A stretch of DNA of 64,000 bases from Rhizobium leguminosarum (GCF_004123835.1 NZ_MZMU01000001.1:62001-126000); one strand, 5' to 3'. Shown: positions 43,921 to 53,323, numbered from the stretch's first letter. Notes: generated by a model not told the origin, from the sequence alone. Numbers and translations: made by a program.

Positions 43921-45081
43921 TTAGAGAAGACCGCGCTTTGCGAGGTTGCTCATCAGCGCCGAAATACCGAAGGTCCAGGGCGGGCATTCGGTGGAGAGCC
44001 GCACGGTGTTGACGAGCGCACCGAGGCCTACCGAGGAAATCTCGACGACATCGCCGATCTTGTGGGTGAAGCCTTGCTTCGGCGCGTCGCGGTCCTGCGT
44101 CGGCGCAAACAGCGTGCCGAGGAAAAGCATGAAACCGTCAGGATATTGGTGATGGGCGCCGACCGTCTGCTTGACGAGATCGGTCGGGTCGCGGCTGATC
44201 TGTGACATCGAACTCTTGCCATGCAGCACGAAACCGTCCTGGCCCGACACCTTCAGGTCGAGTTCGGCCTTACGGACGTCATCCAGGCTATAACCGGCAT
44301 CGAACAGGCGGATGAAAGGACCGATCGAGCAGGAGGCGTTGTTGTCCTTGGCCTTGCCGAGCAACAGTGCCGAGCGGCCCTCGACGTCGCGCAGATTGAC
44401 GTCGTTGCCGAGCGTCGCACCCTTGATCTCGCCGCGGCTGTTGACCGCGAGCACGATTTCCGGCTCGGGATTGTTCCAGGTCGAGATCGGATGCAGGCCG
44501 ACGTCCGCACCCCAGCCGACGGAGGAAAGCACCGGCGACTTGGTGAAGACTTCGGCATCCGGCCCGATACCGACCTCGAGATATTGCGACCACATGCCCT
44601 CGTCGATCAGTGCCTGCTTGACCTTGGCGGCCTCCGGCGAGCCGGCCTTAAGATTGGTGAGGCTACCGCCGATCAGCGTGCTGACACGCTCGCGGATCGA
44701 GGCGGCGCGTTCCGGACTGCCGGCCGCCTTCTCCTCAATGACGCGCTCGATCATCGACTGCGCAAAGGTGACGCCGCAGGCTTTGACTGCCTGCAGGTCG
44801 ACGGGCGCCAGGAGATAGGGACGCGCTTCATCCGGCGTGCCGGTGCTGTTGGCAGCGATCTCCTCCAATGAGCCAACCGCCTTGCCACTTGCGGCACGGA
44901 CGAAGCCGGCGGCATCCTGACGCTCGAGCAGGGCGCTCAACGTCGGCGCCTCGCGCGAGGTGATGTCGACCAGCACCCCCTCGCGAAGCGTCACGATGCT
45001 TGGCCCGGCAACCTCGGGATTCCAGGCGCGGCCGACAAAAAGACCATCCGAAGCGGCGACATCGAGCAGAGGTTGAGACAT
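43921..45081 (-). CDS. Fumarylacetoacetate hydrolase family protein
   Basis: 386 aa. The FAH fold is visible in VGWGADVGLHPISTWNNPEPEIVLAVNSRGEI (metal-binding Glu pair in EPEIV), GNDVNLRDVEGRSALLLGKAKDNNASC, and TDLVKQTVGAHHQYPDG. Such proteins are hydrolases, decarboxylases or, with an N-terminal extension as here, dehydratases of 2-keto-3-deoxy sugar acids. The nearby sugar-type dehydrogenases favour the last. It converges on the mutase gene, stop to stop, one base apart, and CGGAAGATCACC precedes ATG 45081. Confidence 0.82.
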   Translation of the reverse strand: MSQPLLDVAASDGLFVGRAWNPEVAGPSIVTLREGVLVDITSREAPTLSALLERQDAAGFVRAASGKAVGSLEEIAANSTGTPDEARPYLLAPVDLQAVKACGVTFAQSMIERVIEEKAAGSPERAASIRERVSTLIGGSLTNLKAGSPEAAKVKQALIDEGMWSQYLEVGIGPDAEVFTKSPVLSSVGWGADVGLHPISTWNNPEPEIVLAVNSRGEIKGATLGNDVNLRDVEGRSALLLGKAKDNNASCSIGPFIRLFDAGYSLDDVRKAELDLKVSGQDGFVLHGKSSMSQISRDPTDLVKQTVGAHHQYPDGFMLFLGTLFAPTQDRDAPKQGFTHKIGDVVEISSVGLGALVNTVRLSTECPPWTFGISALMSNLAKRGLL

Positions 45082-45449
45082 GGTGATCTTCCGTCACAGG
45101 CGAGCGGGGAGCGCTCTTCAAAACATTGCAGGGTGTTGCCGCCCTCCAGCCCGGCGGCGGCCGAAATCGATCACATTCACGGAGACGGGGCAAGATGCGT
45201 CGGGGAAAAAGACTTTCGCCCGATCGGTTCAAGCCGTGGCCCTTTGTCGAAAGACCAAGCGCAAAAACCTGCAAAATAACTATTTAGATACAAATTAATC
45301 ATTATATTTCAAATGTTTAATTTGAACCATGGTCGGTTTCCCCCTTCATCTCGCCTTGACAGGAGGCGGCTTTCGTTATCTGTTTTGCTCAACATGGAGG
45401 AGGCTGGCGTCATGCGGCCACACGAAAATCCCAGGAGGATATTGCAGCG
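45082..45449. other. Divergent promoter region with an AT-rich palindrome
   Basis: About 370 bases between the FAH-family gene and the first dehydrogenase. The central part (45280-45330) is very AT-rich and holds a perfect inverted repeat at 45308-45326. No gene seen. Confidence 0.6.
45308..45326. promoter_or_regulatory. Candidate operator TTCAAAT-N5-ATTTGAA
   Basis: Perfect 7-bp arms with a 5-base spacer in the divergent region. The regulator is unknown; none is encoded beside it. Confidence 0.5.
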
Positions 45450-46460
45450 ATGTTGAGATTTGCCGTCGTCGGAATCGACCATGGGCACACATTCGATCAC
45501 GTAAAGGGATTGCTGGCCGCAGGCGGCGAGTTCGTCGGCTATTGCCCGCAGACCTCGGTGCCGGCACTGCGCGAGGCCTTCGAGAAGACCTATCCTGACG
45601 CGCCGCAGATCGACAGGGAAAAGCTGTTCGACGATCCGTCAATCGATGTCATCTGCATTTCCGCAATCCCCCGCGACCGCGCCGGACTTGCCATCCGCGC
45701 AATGAGAGCGGGTAAGGATGTGATGACCGACAAGCCGGGCGTGACCACCTTCGCCCAACTTGAGGACGTCAGGCGCACCGTTGCCGAGACCGGCAAGATC
45801 TTCTCGATCTGCTTTTCCGAGCGCCACTGCGTACGCTCCGCCGTCAAGGCCGGCAAGCTTGTCGCCGAAGGCGCGATCGGCAAGGTGATCCAGACGCTCG
45901 GCGTCGGTCCGCACCGGCTCCAACTGCCGACCCGGCCGGATTGGTTCTTCGATCCCGAAGCCTTCGGCGGCATCATCGTCGATATCGCTTCACACCAGGT
46001 CGACCAGTTCCTGTTTTATACCGGCTCGACCACAGGCGAGGTCATCGCAAGCTCGATCGGCAATTTCGGCATGCCCGACAAGCCGGCTTTCGAGGATTTC
46101 GGCGAGGTGCTTCTGCGTTCCGACAAGGCGGCGGGTTATGTCCGCGTCGACTGGTTCACACCGGAGGCGCTACCGACCTGGGGCGACGGGCGCCTGACCA
46201 TTCTCGGCACCGAAGGCTACATCGAACTGCGCAAATATATCGATATCGCCGGCCGGCCGGGCAAGGATCACCTCTTCCTGGTCAACGGCAAGGAAATGAC
46301 CCATATCGATTGCAGCGGCGAAAAACTCGATTATTTCGACGCTTTCACCGCCGACGTCGGCAACCGTACGCAGACGGCGATGACCCAGGATCACGTTTTT
46401 GAAGTCTGCCGTCTTTCGCTCGAAGCCCAGGCGAAAGCCGCGCGCATCGGCGCTCGCTGA
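45450..46460 (+). CDS. Gfo/Idh/MocA-family oxidoreductase A
   Basis: 336 aa. Unusual but recognisable N-terminal Rossmann fold (LRFAVVGIDHGHTFDHVKGLL), then VICISAIPRDRAGLAIRAM and the family motif GKDVMTDKPG (EKP is here DKP). The C-terminal GFO domain holds HRLQLPTRPDWFFDPEAFGGIIVDIASHQVDQFLFYTG, with Asp and His in the catalytic positions. Predicted NAD(P)-dependent sugar or polyol oxidoreductase. AGGAGG lies eleven bases before ATG. The second dehydrogenase follows after 10 bases. Confidence 0.87.
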   Translation: MLRFAVVGIDHGHTFDHVKGLLAAGGEFVGYCPQTSVPALREAFEKTYPDAPQIDREKLFDDPSIDVICISAIPRDRAGLAIRAMRAGKDVMTDKPGVTTFAQLEDVRRTVAETGKIFSICFSERHCVRSAVKAGKLVAEGAIGKVIQTLGVGPHRLQLPTRPDWFFDPEAFGGIIVDIASHQVDQFLFYTGSTTGEVIASSIGNFGMPDKPAFEDFGEVLLRSDKAAGYVRVDWFTPEALPTWGDGRLTILGTEGYIELRKYIDIAGRPGKDHLFLVNGKEMTHIDCSGEKLDYFDAFTADVGNRTQTAMTQDHVFEVCRLSLEAQAKAARIGAR

Positions 46461-46470
46461 GGAGGATATC

Positions 46471-47568
46471 ATGACCAGAAAATTGCGCGTCGGCGTCATC
46501 GGCGCAGGCATCGCTGCGCGGCATCTGGCCGGCTTCGGCTGGAACAAGGAGCTTTTCGAAGTCCCCGTGCTCTGCTCGCTCGACGAGGAACGCGGCAGGG
46601 CGCTGTGCGAGGAATACGGCATTGGCGAATACACGCAGGATGCGGATTCGCTGTTTGCCCGTGACGATCTGGATATCATCGACATTTCGACGCCGCCGAG
46701 TTCGCATTTCGAACTCTGCCGCAAGGGTATCGAATCCGGCAAGCACGTGATCTGCGAGAAGCCGCTCTTCGGCTCGATCGCCGAGGTCGACGAGATGGGG
46801 CGCATCCTCGATCGTTACCCGGGCAAGAAGCTGATGCCGATCTTCCAGTATCGCTACGGTTCCGGCCTGCAGAAGCTGAAGTTGCTGATCGAGCGCGGCC
46901 TGGCCGGTAAGCCGTTCCTGACAACGATCGAAACCCATTGGTGGCGCGGACCGGATTATTATGCCGTGCCGTGGCGCGGCAAATGGGCAAGCGAACTCGG
47001 CGGCGGCCTTCTCGGCCACGCCATCCACGCTCATGACATGCTGAACTACGTGCATGGCCCCTGCGCCGAGGTGTTTTCCTATGGCGCGACGCTGGTCAAT
47101 CCGATCGAGGTCGAGGATACGGCAGCCCTTTCGGTGAAGATGCAGAACGGCTCGCTGGCGACGCTGTCGATGACGCTCGGCTCGCGCAAGGAGATCTCGC
47201 GGTTGCGCTTCTGCTTCAACGATCTCGTCGCCGAAAGCATCATCGAACCCTATACGATGGGCCGTGATCCGTGGACGTTCGTCGCCGGGACAGAGGAACA
47301 TCAGGCGCGGATCGACGAAGTGCTCGCCGCCTATGTGCCTGGCGAGGATGGCTACACCCGTCAGTTCGAGCTCTTCCACAAGGCGATCGTCGAGGACACC
47401 GCCCCCCCGGTGACGCTGCAGGATGCCCGCAATTCGCTGGAACTGGTAACGGCCGCCTATTTCTCGCAGCGAACTGGACAACCGACACCGATGCCGATCG
47501 CCGCCGATCATCCGCTTTATCGCTCCTGGCTTCCGACAGGGGAATGGCGTGCTGCGGCCACCGTCTGA
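46471..47568 (+). CDS. Gfo/Idh/MocA-family oxidoreductase B
   Basis: 365 aa. Rossmann motif KLRVGVIGAGIAARHLAGF, family motif ISTPPSSHFELCRKGIESGKHVICEKPL, and GFO domain THWWRGPDYYAVPWRGKWASELGGGLLGHAIHAHDMLNYVHGP with the catalytic-type histidine. GAGGAGGATATC precedes ATG 46471. Co-transcribed with the neighbours on both sides; two different oxidoreductases in tandem suggest oxidation and epimerising steps on one sugar or cyclitol. Confidence 0.9.
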   Translation: MTRKLRVGVIGAGIAARHLAGFGWNKELFEVPVLCSLDEERGRALCEEYGIGEYTQDADSLFARDDLDIIDISTPPSSHFELCRKGIESGKHVICEKPLFGSIAEVDEMGRILDRYPGKKLMPIFQYRYGSGLQKLKLLIERGLAGKPFLTTIETHWWRGPDYYAVPWRGKWASELGGGLLGHAIHAHDMLNYVHGPCAEVFSYGATLVNPIEVEDTAALSVKMQNGSLATLSMTLGSRKEISRLRFCFNDLVAESIIEPYTMGRDPWTFVAGTEEHQARIDEVLAAYVPGEDGYTRQFELFHKAIVEDTAPPVTLQDARNSLELVTAAYFSQRTGQPTPMPIAADHPLYRSWLPTGEWRAAATV

Positions 47569-47586
47569 ACCGGGAAGGGCTCTCCC

Positions 47587-47997
47587 ATGCTGAAATCCTT
47601 TGAGCATCTCGGCATGACGGTCAGCAACATGGACCGCACCGTCGATTTCTACTGCGGCTTGCTCGGCCTCAGCCTCGTGCTGCGCAAGACGATGGCGAAT
47701 GGCATGCAGGTAGCGTTCCTCGATGCAGGCGGCGGCATGCTGGAGGTCTTTGCGCCGCCCGACGGCGCGTCGAGGGCGGTCGACGTGTCTGAAGATACGG
47801 CCGGCGTCCGCCACCTCACCTTCCATTTCGACAGTGTAGACGAGGCCTTCGCCCGCCTTGAACAGGCGGGCGTCGAGATCAAGGAGCGGCCGCGCTTCGC
47901 CGTCCACTCCGAGATGCTGAACAAGATCGCCTTCGTTCGCGATCCCGACGGCATCATCGTCGAGCTTGCCGAACGCTCTCAGAGCCGCCAGGGCTGA
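47587..47997 (+). CDS. VOC-family protein (glyoxalase/dioxygenase-like)
   Basis: 136 aa, one VOC domain: SFEHLGMTVSNMDRTVDFYCGLLGL with metal-ligand His, MLEVFAPP, RHLTFHFDSVDEAFARLEQAGV, and the end FVRDPDGIIVELAER with metal-ligand Glu. All four ligand positions of a metal-dependent VOC enzyme can be filled. It is the third gene of the operon with the dehydrogenases, 18 bases downstream, and may be an isomerase or epimerase in the same pathway. Confidence 0.85.
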   Translation: MLKSFEHLGMTVSNMDRTVDFYCGLLGLSLVLRKTMANGMQVAFLDAGGGMLEVFAPPDGASRAVDVSEDTAGVRHLTFHFDSVDEAFARLEQAGVEIKERPRFAVHSEMLNKIAFVRDPDGIIVELAERSQSRQG

Positions 47998-48054
47998 CCC
48001 AGGTGCTGCCGATCGCTTCGCTGCGGGCGGTCAGACCGTCCCGCAGCAGATCGA

Positions 48055-49119
48055 TCAGGCGCGTTTGCCGATCGATGGACTAAACACCATGAGGCTCAGG
48101 ATCTCAAAGAGCACCTGTGCTGCGGCGTGCGCTGTGTTGGTCGTTGCGTCATATTGCGGGGCAACTTCGACGACATCACCACCGACCAGGTTTATCCCTT
48201 TCAGCCCGCGGATCAGTTCAAGGACTTCACGCGTCGTCAATCCACCGACTTCGGGCGTGCCCGTGCCGGGCGCAAAGCTCGGATCGAGGCTGTCGACGTC
48301 GAAAGAAAGATAGGTCGGGCCGTCGCCGACGATGGATTTTGCCTTGGCAACGACAGCCGCAATCCCCATTCCGCCGATGTCCTCTGCGTGGATCACGGTC
48401 ATCCCCGACGCATAGGAGAATTCCCACAAATATTCCGCCGAACCACGGATGCCAATCTGGATTGTCCTTGTCGGATCGAGCACGCCGTCCAGCACCGCAT
48501 TGCGGAACGGCCCGCCGTGATGAAACTTCGTCTGATCGAAGGCGCCGCTCGTATCGCAATGGGCATCGATATGAATGAGGCCGACCGCTTGCTGCCGGCC
48601 GATCGCCTTCAAAATCGGATGGCTGATGGAATGATCGCCTCCGACCGAAAGCGGGGCAACGCCGGCATCGACGATCTGGCCCATGCGTTTTTCGATGTCG
48701 TCGTGGCTGAGCTCCAGCCGATAACGGCTTTGGAACGGCACATCGCCGATGTCGGCGACCCGAAGATCAAAGACCGGCGCCGTGGCGAGGACGTGATTAT
48801 AAGGGCCGATCCTTTCGATGGCGCGAAGCGCTCTCGGTCCGAAACGGGAGCCTGGGCGGTTGGTGACGCCAAGATCCATAGGGATTCCGGTGATCGCGAC
48901 CTGGAGATTGCCGAAGTCCGGATCATCGGCCGCGACCTGCATGTAGGGTGCGCTGAGGAAGGTCGGTATTCCGGCATAGGGCGCCAGTCTCGTGCCGCTC
49001 TTGGAGATGATCTTCTCCGCCACTTTGCGAAACTTCTCATCGAATATCTCGCCGCCATTGGCGTCTGCAAATTCTGCGCGCAGCTGTTCGAGCCGCGTTT
49101 TGTCCCACACCATGCGCAT
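48055..49119 (-). CDS. Agmatinase/guanidino-acid ureohydrolase family protein
   Basis: 354 aa. The arginase-fold manganese ligands are all present: SVGGDHSISHP, HIDAHCDTSGAF and LSFDVDSLDPSFAPGTGTPE. It should split urea from a guanidino compound; agmatine, guanidinobutyrate and guanidinopropionate are candidates. Long for agmatinase (about 305 aa) because of an N-terminal extension. ATG 49119 is preferred; the open frame to 49392 overlaps the divergent aminotransferase. The end (HAAAQVLFEILSL) is normal. Confidence 0.85.
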   Translation of the reverse strand: MRMVWDKTRLEQLRAEFADANGGEIFDEKFRKVAEKIISKSGTRLAPYAGIPTFLSAPYMQVAADDPDFGNLQVAITGIPMDLGVTNRPGSRFGPRALRAIERIGPYNHVLATAPVFDLRVADIGDVPFQSRYRLELSHDDIEKRMGQIVDAGVAPLSVGGDHSISHPILKAIGRQQAVGLIHIDAHCDTSGAFDQTKFHHGGPFRNAVLDGVLDPTRTIQIGIRGSAEYLWEFSYASGMTVIHAEDIGGMGIAAVVAKAKSIVGDGPTYLSFDVDSLDPSFAPGTGTPEVGGLTTREVLELIRGLKGINLVGGDVVEVAPQYDATTNTAHAAAQVLFEILSLMVFSPSIGKRA

Positions 49120-49166
49120 GTGTCTCCGCTTCAGCTCCGTCTCGTCAGACAAAGAGGTTGAGAAAA

Positions 49167-49195
49167 CAATTGGTATCGTTGTAGCAATCGGTATC
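49167..49195. promoter_or_regulatory. Direct repeat CAATYGGTATC in divergent promoter
   Basis: CAATTGGTATC (49167-49177) and CAATCGGTATC (49185-49195), spaced 18 bases start to start, lie between the ureohydrolase and aminotransferase genes and close to the start of the latter. Likely a shared regulator site. Confidence 0.45.
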
Positions 49196-49209
49196 AAAGA
49201 GAAATCGAT

Positions 49210-50373
49210 ATGATCGCTGCAAAACCCAATTCCCTCGTTGCCCGTCTCTCTGCCCCGCCCATTCCCTCCGTCGTCGCCTGGAGCCGCGAATACAAGGGGG
49301 AAAAAGGGCCGCTTATCGATCTGTCGCAGGCCGTGCCTGGCTATCCCGCGCATCCGGAGATGCTTCGGCTTCTTGCCGAGGCGGCCGGACAACAGGCTAT
49401 GACAGGATACGGGCCGATCGAGGGAGAACCTCTATTGCGCAAGACCTACGCAGCTCATCTTGCCGCGCTTTACGGAACCGACATTTCCGCCGGCAATATC
49501 CACATGACCGCCGGCTGCAATCAGGCGTTCATGTGTGCGGCGATTGCACTGGCGAGAGCCGGCGATACGGTCGCGCTGACCAATCCCTTCTATTTCAATC
49601 ACGACACGACGCTGTCGATGCTGGGGATAGCGCGCCGGTTGGTCGATTGCGACTCCGCCGGCGGCTTTCTTCCCGATCCGGGTTCAGCCGAGGCGGCCCT
49701 TGCGGCCGGCGCGAAGATGCTTGCCGTCGTGACACCCAACAATCCCACAGGAGCCGTGTATCCGCCAAGCCTGCTTCACGAGTTTTTTGTGCTTTGCCGG
49801 AAATATGGCGCCTGGCTGATCCTCGATGAAACCTATCGCGATTTCCTTGGCGAGGATGACGGACGGCCGCACTCTCTTCTCTCCGAGCCGGGCTGGGAGG
49901 ACACGCTCGTTCTTCTCTACAGCTTTTCGAAATCCTTCTGCATTCCCGGTCATCGACTGGGTGCAATCACGGCAGGGCCCAAACTCATTGCCGAGATCGC
50001 CAAGGTGATGGACAATATGCAGATCTGCGCGCCGCGTTCGGCTCAGATCGCCGTTGCATCGGCGATCCCCGCACTCGCCGAGTGGCGAGCCGGCAACCGG
50101 CTGGAGATTGCTCGCCGGGCGGACGCTTTGAGGCAGGTCCTTTCCGGGCTGGCGGATTGGGAGATCGGAGCGATCGGAGCCTATTTCGCCTTTGTCCGCC
50201 ATCCCCACGCCGATCGATCGTCGTCCGAGGTTGCCGAAAAGCTCGCCAAAGAATCCGGCATCGTTTGTCTACCCGGCGCTTATTTCGGCGAGGGCCAGGA
50301 GCGATACCTCAGACTTGCCTTTGCCAATGCGGGTGTAGCTTCGATAGGGCTATTGTCCGAGCGCCTTCGCTAG
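49210..50373 (+). CDS. Pyridoxal-phosphate aminotransferase, class I/II
   Basis: 387 aa fold-type I enzyme. The PLP lysine is in YSFSKSFCIPGHRLGAI, the PLP-stacking region is MTAGCNQAFMCAAIALA, and VTPNNPTGAVYPP and LILDETYRDF are typical. The start MIAAKPNSLVARL is at ATG 49210. It is divergent from the ureohydrolase and shares its promoter region, so a pathway using both amino and guanidino groups is plausible. The substrate is unknown. Its 3' end overlaps the flavin reductase gene of the other strand by 24 bases. Confidence 0.88.
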   Translation: MIAAKPNSLVARLSAPPIPSVVAWSREYKGEKGPLIDLSQAVPGYPAHPEMLRLLAEAAGQQAMTGYGPIEGEPLLRKTYAAHLAALYGTDISAGNIHMTAGCNQAFMCAAIALARAGDTVALTNPFYFNHDTTLSMLGIARRLVDCDSAGGFLPDPGSAEAALAAGAKMLAVVTPNNPTGAVYPPSLLHEFFVLCRKYGAWLILDETYRDFLGEDDGRPHSLLSEPGWEDTLVLLYSFSKSFCIPGHRLGAITAGPKLIAEIAKVMDNMQICAPRSAQIAVASAIPALAEWRAGNRLEIARRADALRQVLSGLADWEIGAIGAYFAFVRHPHADRSSSEVAEKLAKESGIVCLPGAYFGEGQERYLRLAFANAGVASIGLLSERLR

Positions 50374-50889
50374 ACCGTTTTGATCAACCTCCGCCGGAAG
50401 TTCATGATAGCCGCCGCGCCAATATAGCAGCGGCCCTATGTCCTGCCGGATTTCCATCGCGCAGACATGTCCGACCAAAACGGCATGGGAATTGTAGTGG
50501 AATGCGGTTTCGAGCTTACAGTCCAGGACCGCCAGGGCCTTTTCAAGGACCGCCGCGCCGGTCTTGAGGCGATACCATCCTGCATCGCCGTAGCGTTCGG
50601 CGCCCTTTCGCCCGTCAAGACCGGCAAAGGATTGCGCCACCTGCTGCTGGTCGGCGGCGAGCACGTTGACACAGAAGCAGCCGTACCGCTGCAACGCCGG
50701 CCATGAGGAAGATGCTCGGTTGACGCTGACGATGACGGACGGCAACTCCGCCGAAAGCGAGGAGACCGACGTTGCCGTGAAGCCGGTGCGGTGTTGCCCG
50801 TCGCCGACCGTGATCACGCTGACGGCACCCGCCAGATGACGCATCGAAAGCTTGAAGTCCGCTTCGCTGATCAAAGCCTCGGCACTCAT
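50350..50889 (-). CDS. Flavin reductase (HpaC/NtaB-like)
   Basis: 179 aa flavin-reductase-like domain: DFKLSMRHLAGAVSVITV, GFTATSVSSLSAELPSVIVSVNRASSSWPAL and FCVNVLAADQQQVAQSFAG. It supplies reduced FMN. It overlaps the LLM monooxygenase stop by ATGA, so the two form a two-component oxygenase in one operon. Confidence 0.9.
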   Translation of the reverse strand: MSAEALISEADFKLSMRHLAGAVSVITVGDGQHRTGFTATSVSSLSAELPSVIVSVNRASSSWPALQRYGCFCVNVLAADQQQVAQSFAGLDGRKGAERYGDAGWYRLKTGAAVLEKALAVLDCKLETAFHYNSHAVLVGHVCAMEIRQDIGPLLYWRGGYHELPAEVDQNGLAKALGQ

Positions 50890-52241
50890 CGGGCTGACTC
50901 TTTCGTTTTGGCAAAACGGTTTACCGGCATTGAAAGACCCAGGTTTTCGCGCAAGGTCTTGCCCTCATATTCCTCACGGAACAGCCCGCGACGTCGAAGC
51001 TCGGGCAGGACCAGCCGCACGAAGTCGTCGAGGCTGGACGGCAAGGTGGGGAACATCAGGATGAAGCCGTCGGCGGCGCGCGTCTCGAACCATTCCTCCA
51101 TGAAGTCGGCAATCTGGGCCGGCGTGCCTGTCATTCCATTTCCGGTATGCTTCTCGGCATAGTGCCGGATGAGTTCGCCGACGGTGCGGCCGCTTCTCAC
51201 GAAATCGACCAGCTCGTCGAACAGGGCGCGTGATCCCTTTGGCGCCGCCGGCAGCCGATCCATGGGGAAAGGCTTGTCGAGCGCCACGTCGCGCAGGTCC
51301 GCTTCCAGAAATTCGGAGAGCATCAGCCGGCCGACATCCGGATGCATCTTATCGATCAGATAGTCCACCTTCGCCTTTGCCTCGGCTTCGGTTTCACCGA
51401 CATTGATCACGATGCCCGGCATGATTTTCAGGTTGTCCGGATCGCGCCCAAAGGCCGGCATCCGGCGCTTGACGTTTTCGTAAAAGGCTCGGTTCCGGTC
51501 GATATTCGATGCGAGGCTGAAGACGATCTCGGCTGTGCGCGCCGCCATCTCCATTCCGGGTTCCGAACCGCCCGCCTGGGCAATGACCGGGCGGCCCTGC
51601 GGCGTTCGCGCGATGTTGAGGGGACCGCGAACCTGGAAGTGCTTCCCTTTGTGATTGAGCGTGTGGTGCTTGTCCTTGTCATAGTAGACACCGTTTTCAC
51701 GGTCGAGAAGCAGCGCGCCTTCCTCGAAGCTGTCCCAGAGGCCGAACACGACATCGACGAACTCGTTGCCGCGCTCGTAACGCAGCGCATGCGGGTCGAG
51801 CCCCTCGCGATTGAAGTTGTAGCCGGTTTCGTCGTGATCGGAGGTGACGACGTTCCAGCAGACGCGCCCCTTGCTCAAATGGTCGATCGAGGCGAATAGG
51901 CGCGCCACATTGTATGGCTCGTAATAACTTGTCGACACCGTCGCCACGAGGCCGAGATCGTTGGTGGTGACCGCCAGAGCCGAAAGCAGCGAGAGGGGTT
52001 CGAAACGGTTCATCTTGGTCGGAATGCGGGCAAGCGCTTTCGGATCGCCGACGGCAGCGGCAGGAGAATCCGCCATGAACATGAAATCGAATTTGGCCGC
52101 CTCGGATCGTTTGGCAACATCGTGCAGATGAGCGAAGTCGTTGGCGCCGCTGACGTCGCTTGCCGGATGCAGCCAGGAGGCAGGATGAAAGCCGAACGTA
52201 TAGACGAAAGTCCCGAGTTTCATCTTGTCGGTTCGCGCCAT
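50886..52241 (-). CDS. LLM-class FMN-dependent monooxygenase (NtaA/SnaA/DszA type)
   Basis: 451 aa, full length in contrast to its frameshifted relative at 40192-41549. Family features: KLGTFVYTFGFHPASWLHP, FMADSPAAAVGDP, TVSTSYYEPYNVARLFASIDHLSKGRVCWNVVTS, RGPLNIARTPQGRPVIAQAGGSEPGMEMAA. It oxidises an organic substrate (nitrilotriacetate, sulfones, amines or others in relatives) with FMNH2 from the reductase encoded after it. GGAGAGCTCG precedes ATG 52241; the open frame to 52313 is not needed. Confidence 0.9.
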   Translation of the reverse strand: MARTDKMKLGTFVYTFGFHPASWLHPASDVSGANDFAHLHDVAKRSEAAKFDFMFMADSPAAAVGDPKALARIPTKMNRFEPLSLLSALAVTTNDLGLVATVSTSYYEPYNVARLFASIDHLSKGRVCWNVVTSDHDETGYNFNREGLDPHALRYERGNEFVDVVFGLWDSFEEGALLLDRENGVYYDKDKHHTLNHKGKHFQVRGPLNIARTPQGRPVIAQAGGSEPGMEMAARTAEIVFSLASNIDRNRAFYENVKRRMPAFGRDPDNLKIMPGIVINVGETEAEAKAKVDYLIDKMHPDVGRLMLSEFLEADLRDVALDKPFPMDRLPAAPKGSRALFDELVDFVRSGRTVGELIRHYAEKHTGNGMTGTPAQIADFMEEWFETRAADGFILMFPTLPSSLDDFVRLVLPELRRRGLFREEYEGKTLRENLGLSMPVNRFAKTKESAR

Positions 52242-52355
52242 CGAGCTCTCCTGCCATGTCGGCCACGCCGCCAACGGTGGGAGGGCGACTGCGCAAATTA
52301 TCGCCAGGCGCAAATTTTCATCAATATCGCTCAGCTGGGTTCCGTTTTAGTTTTT

Positions 52356-53294
52356 CTAAAGTATCGGCTTAGGCGCGGACGCCAGAGCCTGCTGACGGGA
52401 AACAGCAATGAGCCAATCGCGGAATTCGCGCCCGTGGGGCTTCTGTAAGGCCGCCCGATCCCAGGCGAGAAAATAGCTTTCGCGCAGTGCAATGCGCAGG
52501 TCGACGGGAATGACGAGCGTTTGCGCCTCGAGCTCATCTGATATCATCGACATCTGCGCGAGAACGACGCCGCGTTTGTTAACGGCCGCGTCAATAGCGC
52601 TGCTCGACAGGGTGAAGGAAAGGCCTGGCGTTGACGCGTCGAAGGAGGCACCGGCCTTGGCGGCAAACTCCGCCCAGCTGGGGTAGGGGGTGAAGTGCCG
52701 TTCCCACTCGACATGGAGGAGGGGCTGTTTGAAGAGATCGCGAGCCGCATGCGCGCGATCCTGCATCAGCGCCGGCGAACAGGCCGGCACCACCCAATCG
52801 CGAAACAGTTCGGTATAATGTTCGTGCTGCAGCACGTCCGACCCGTAGCTCACGCGGAAATCGATATCGTCGAAGCCGATGCGGGGCTCTCTGTCGCGTC
52901 CGATGATCCTCACCTGCACGTCGGGATGAAGCGCTTGCCAGTCGAAGATGCGCCTGCCGATCCATTTGTTGACGACAGAGGAAAGCGCACTGAGAACCAA
53001 TGCTGTCTCATTGCGCGCCTTTTCCAGCAGTTGCCCGGCGAGCGCGAATTGCTCAAATCCCTTCGATATCTCCTGGTGGTAGAGCCGGCCCCAGGCAGTC
53101 AGCTCGACGGTTCGTCCGCTGCGTTCCAGAAGCGAAACGCCAAGGAAGCTTTCGATTTTGTGAATCTGCTGGCTGATGGCTCCCGGCGAGACGTTGAGCT
53201 CCAGTGCCGCGGCCGTCACGCCGCCGCAGCGCCCCACCGCCTCGAAGGCCTGCAAGCCCTTCAGCGGGATCGTCTTGAAGCGCTCATCGGTCAC
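52356..53294 (-). CDS. LysR-family transcriptional regulator
   Basis: 312 aa. The winged helix is PLKGLQAFEAVGRCGGVTAAA with LNVSPGAISQQIHKIESFLG and LTAWGRLYHQ (GcvA-like). The effector domain includes DDIDFRVSYGSD and VNKRGVVLAQMSM. The start is GTG 53294 with GAGGCTCC upstream. It precedes the LLM monooxygenase by 114 bases on the same strand and is the likely local activator. Effector unknown. Confidence 0.86.
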   Translation of the reverse strand: MTDERFKTIPLKGLQAFEAVGRCGGVTAAALELNVSPGAISQQIHKIESFLGVSLLERSGRTVELTAWGRLYHQEISKGFEQFALAGQLLEKARNETALVLSALSSVVNKWIGRRIFDWQALHPDVQVRIIGRDREPRIGFDDIDFRVSYGSDVLQHEHYTELFRDWVVPACSPALMQDRAHAARDLFKQPLLHVEWERHFTPYPSWAEFAAKAGASFDASTPGLSFTLSSSAIDAAVNKRGVVLAQMSMISDELEAQTLVIPVDLRIALRESYFLAWDRAALQKPHGREFRDWLIAVSRQQALASAPKPIL

Positions 53295-53323
53295 TTACGG
53301 AGCCTCTCGTGATTTTCGCCAGC

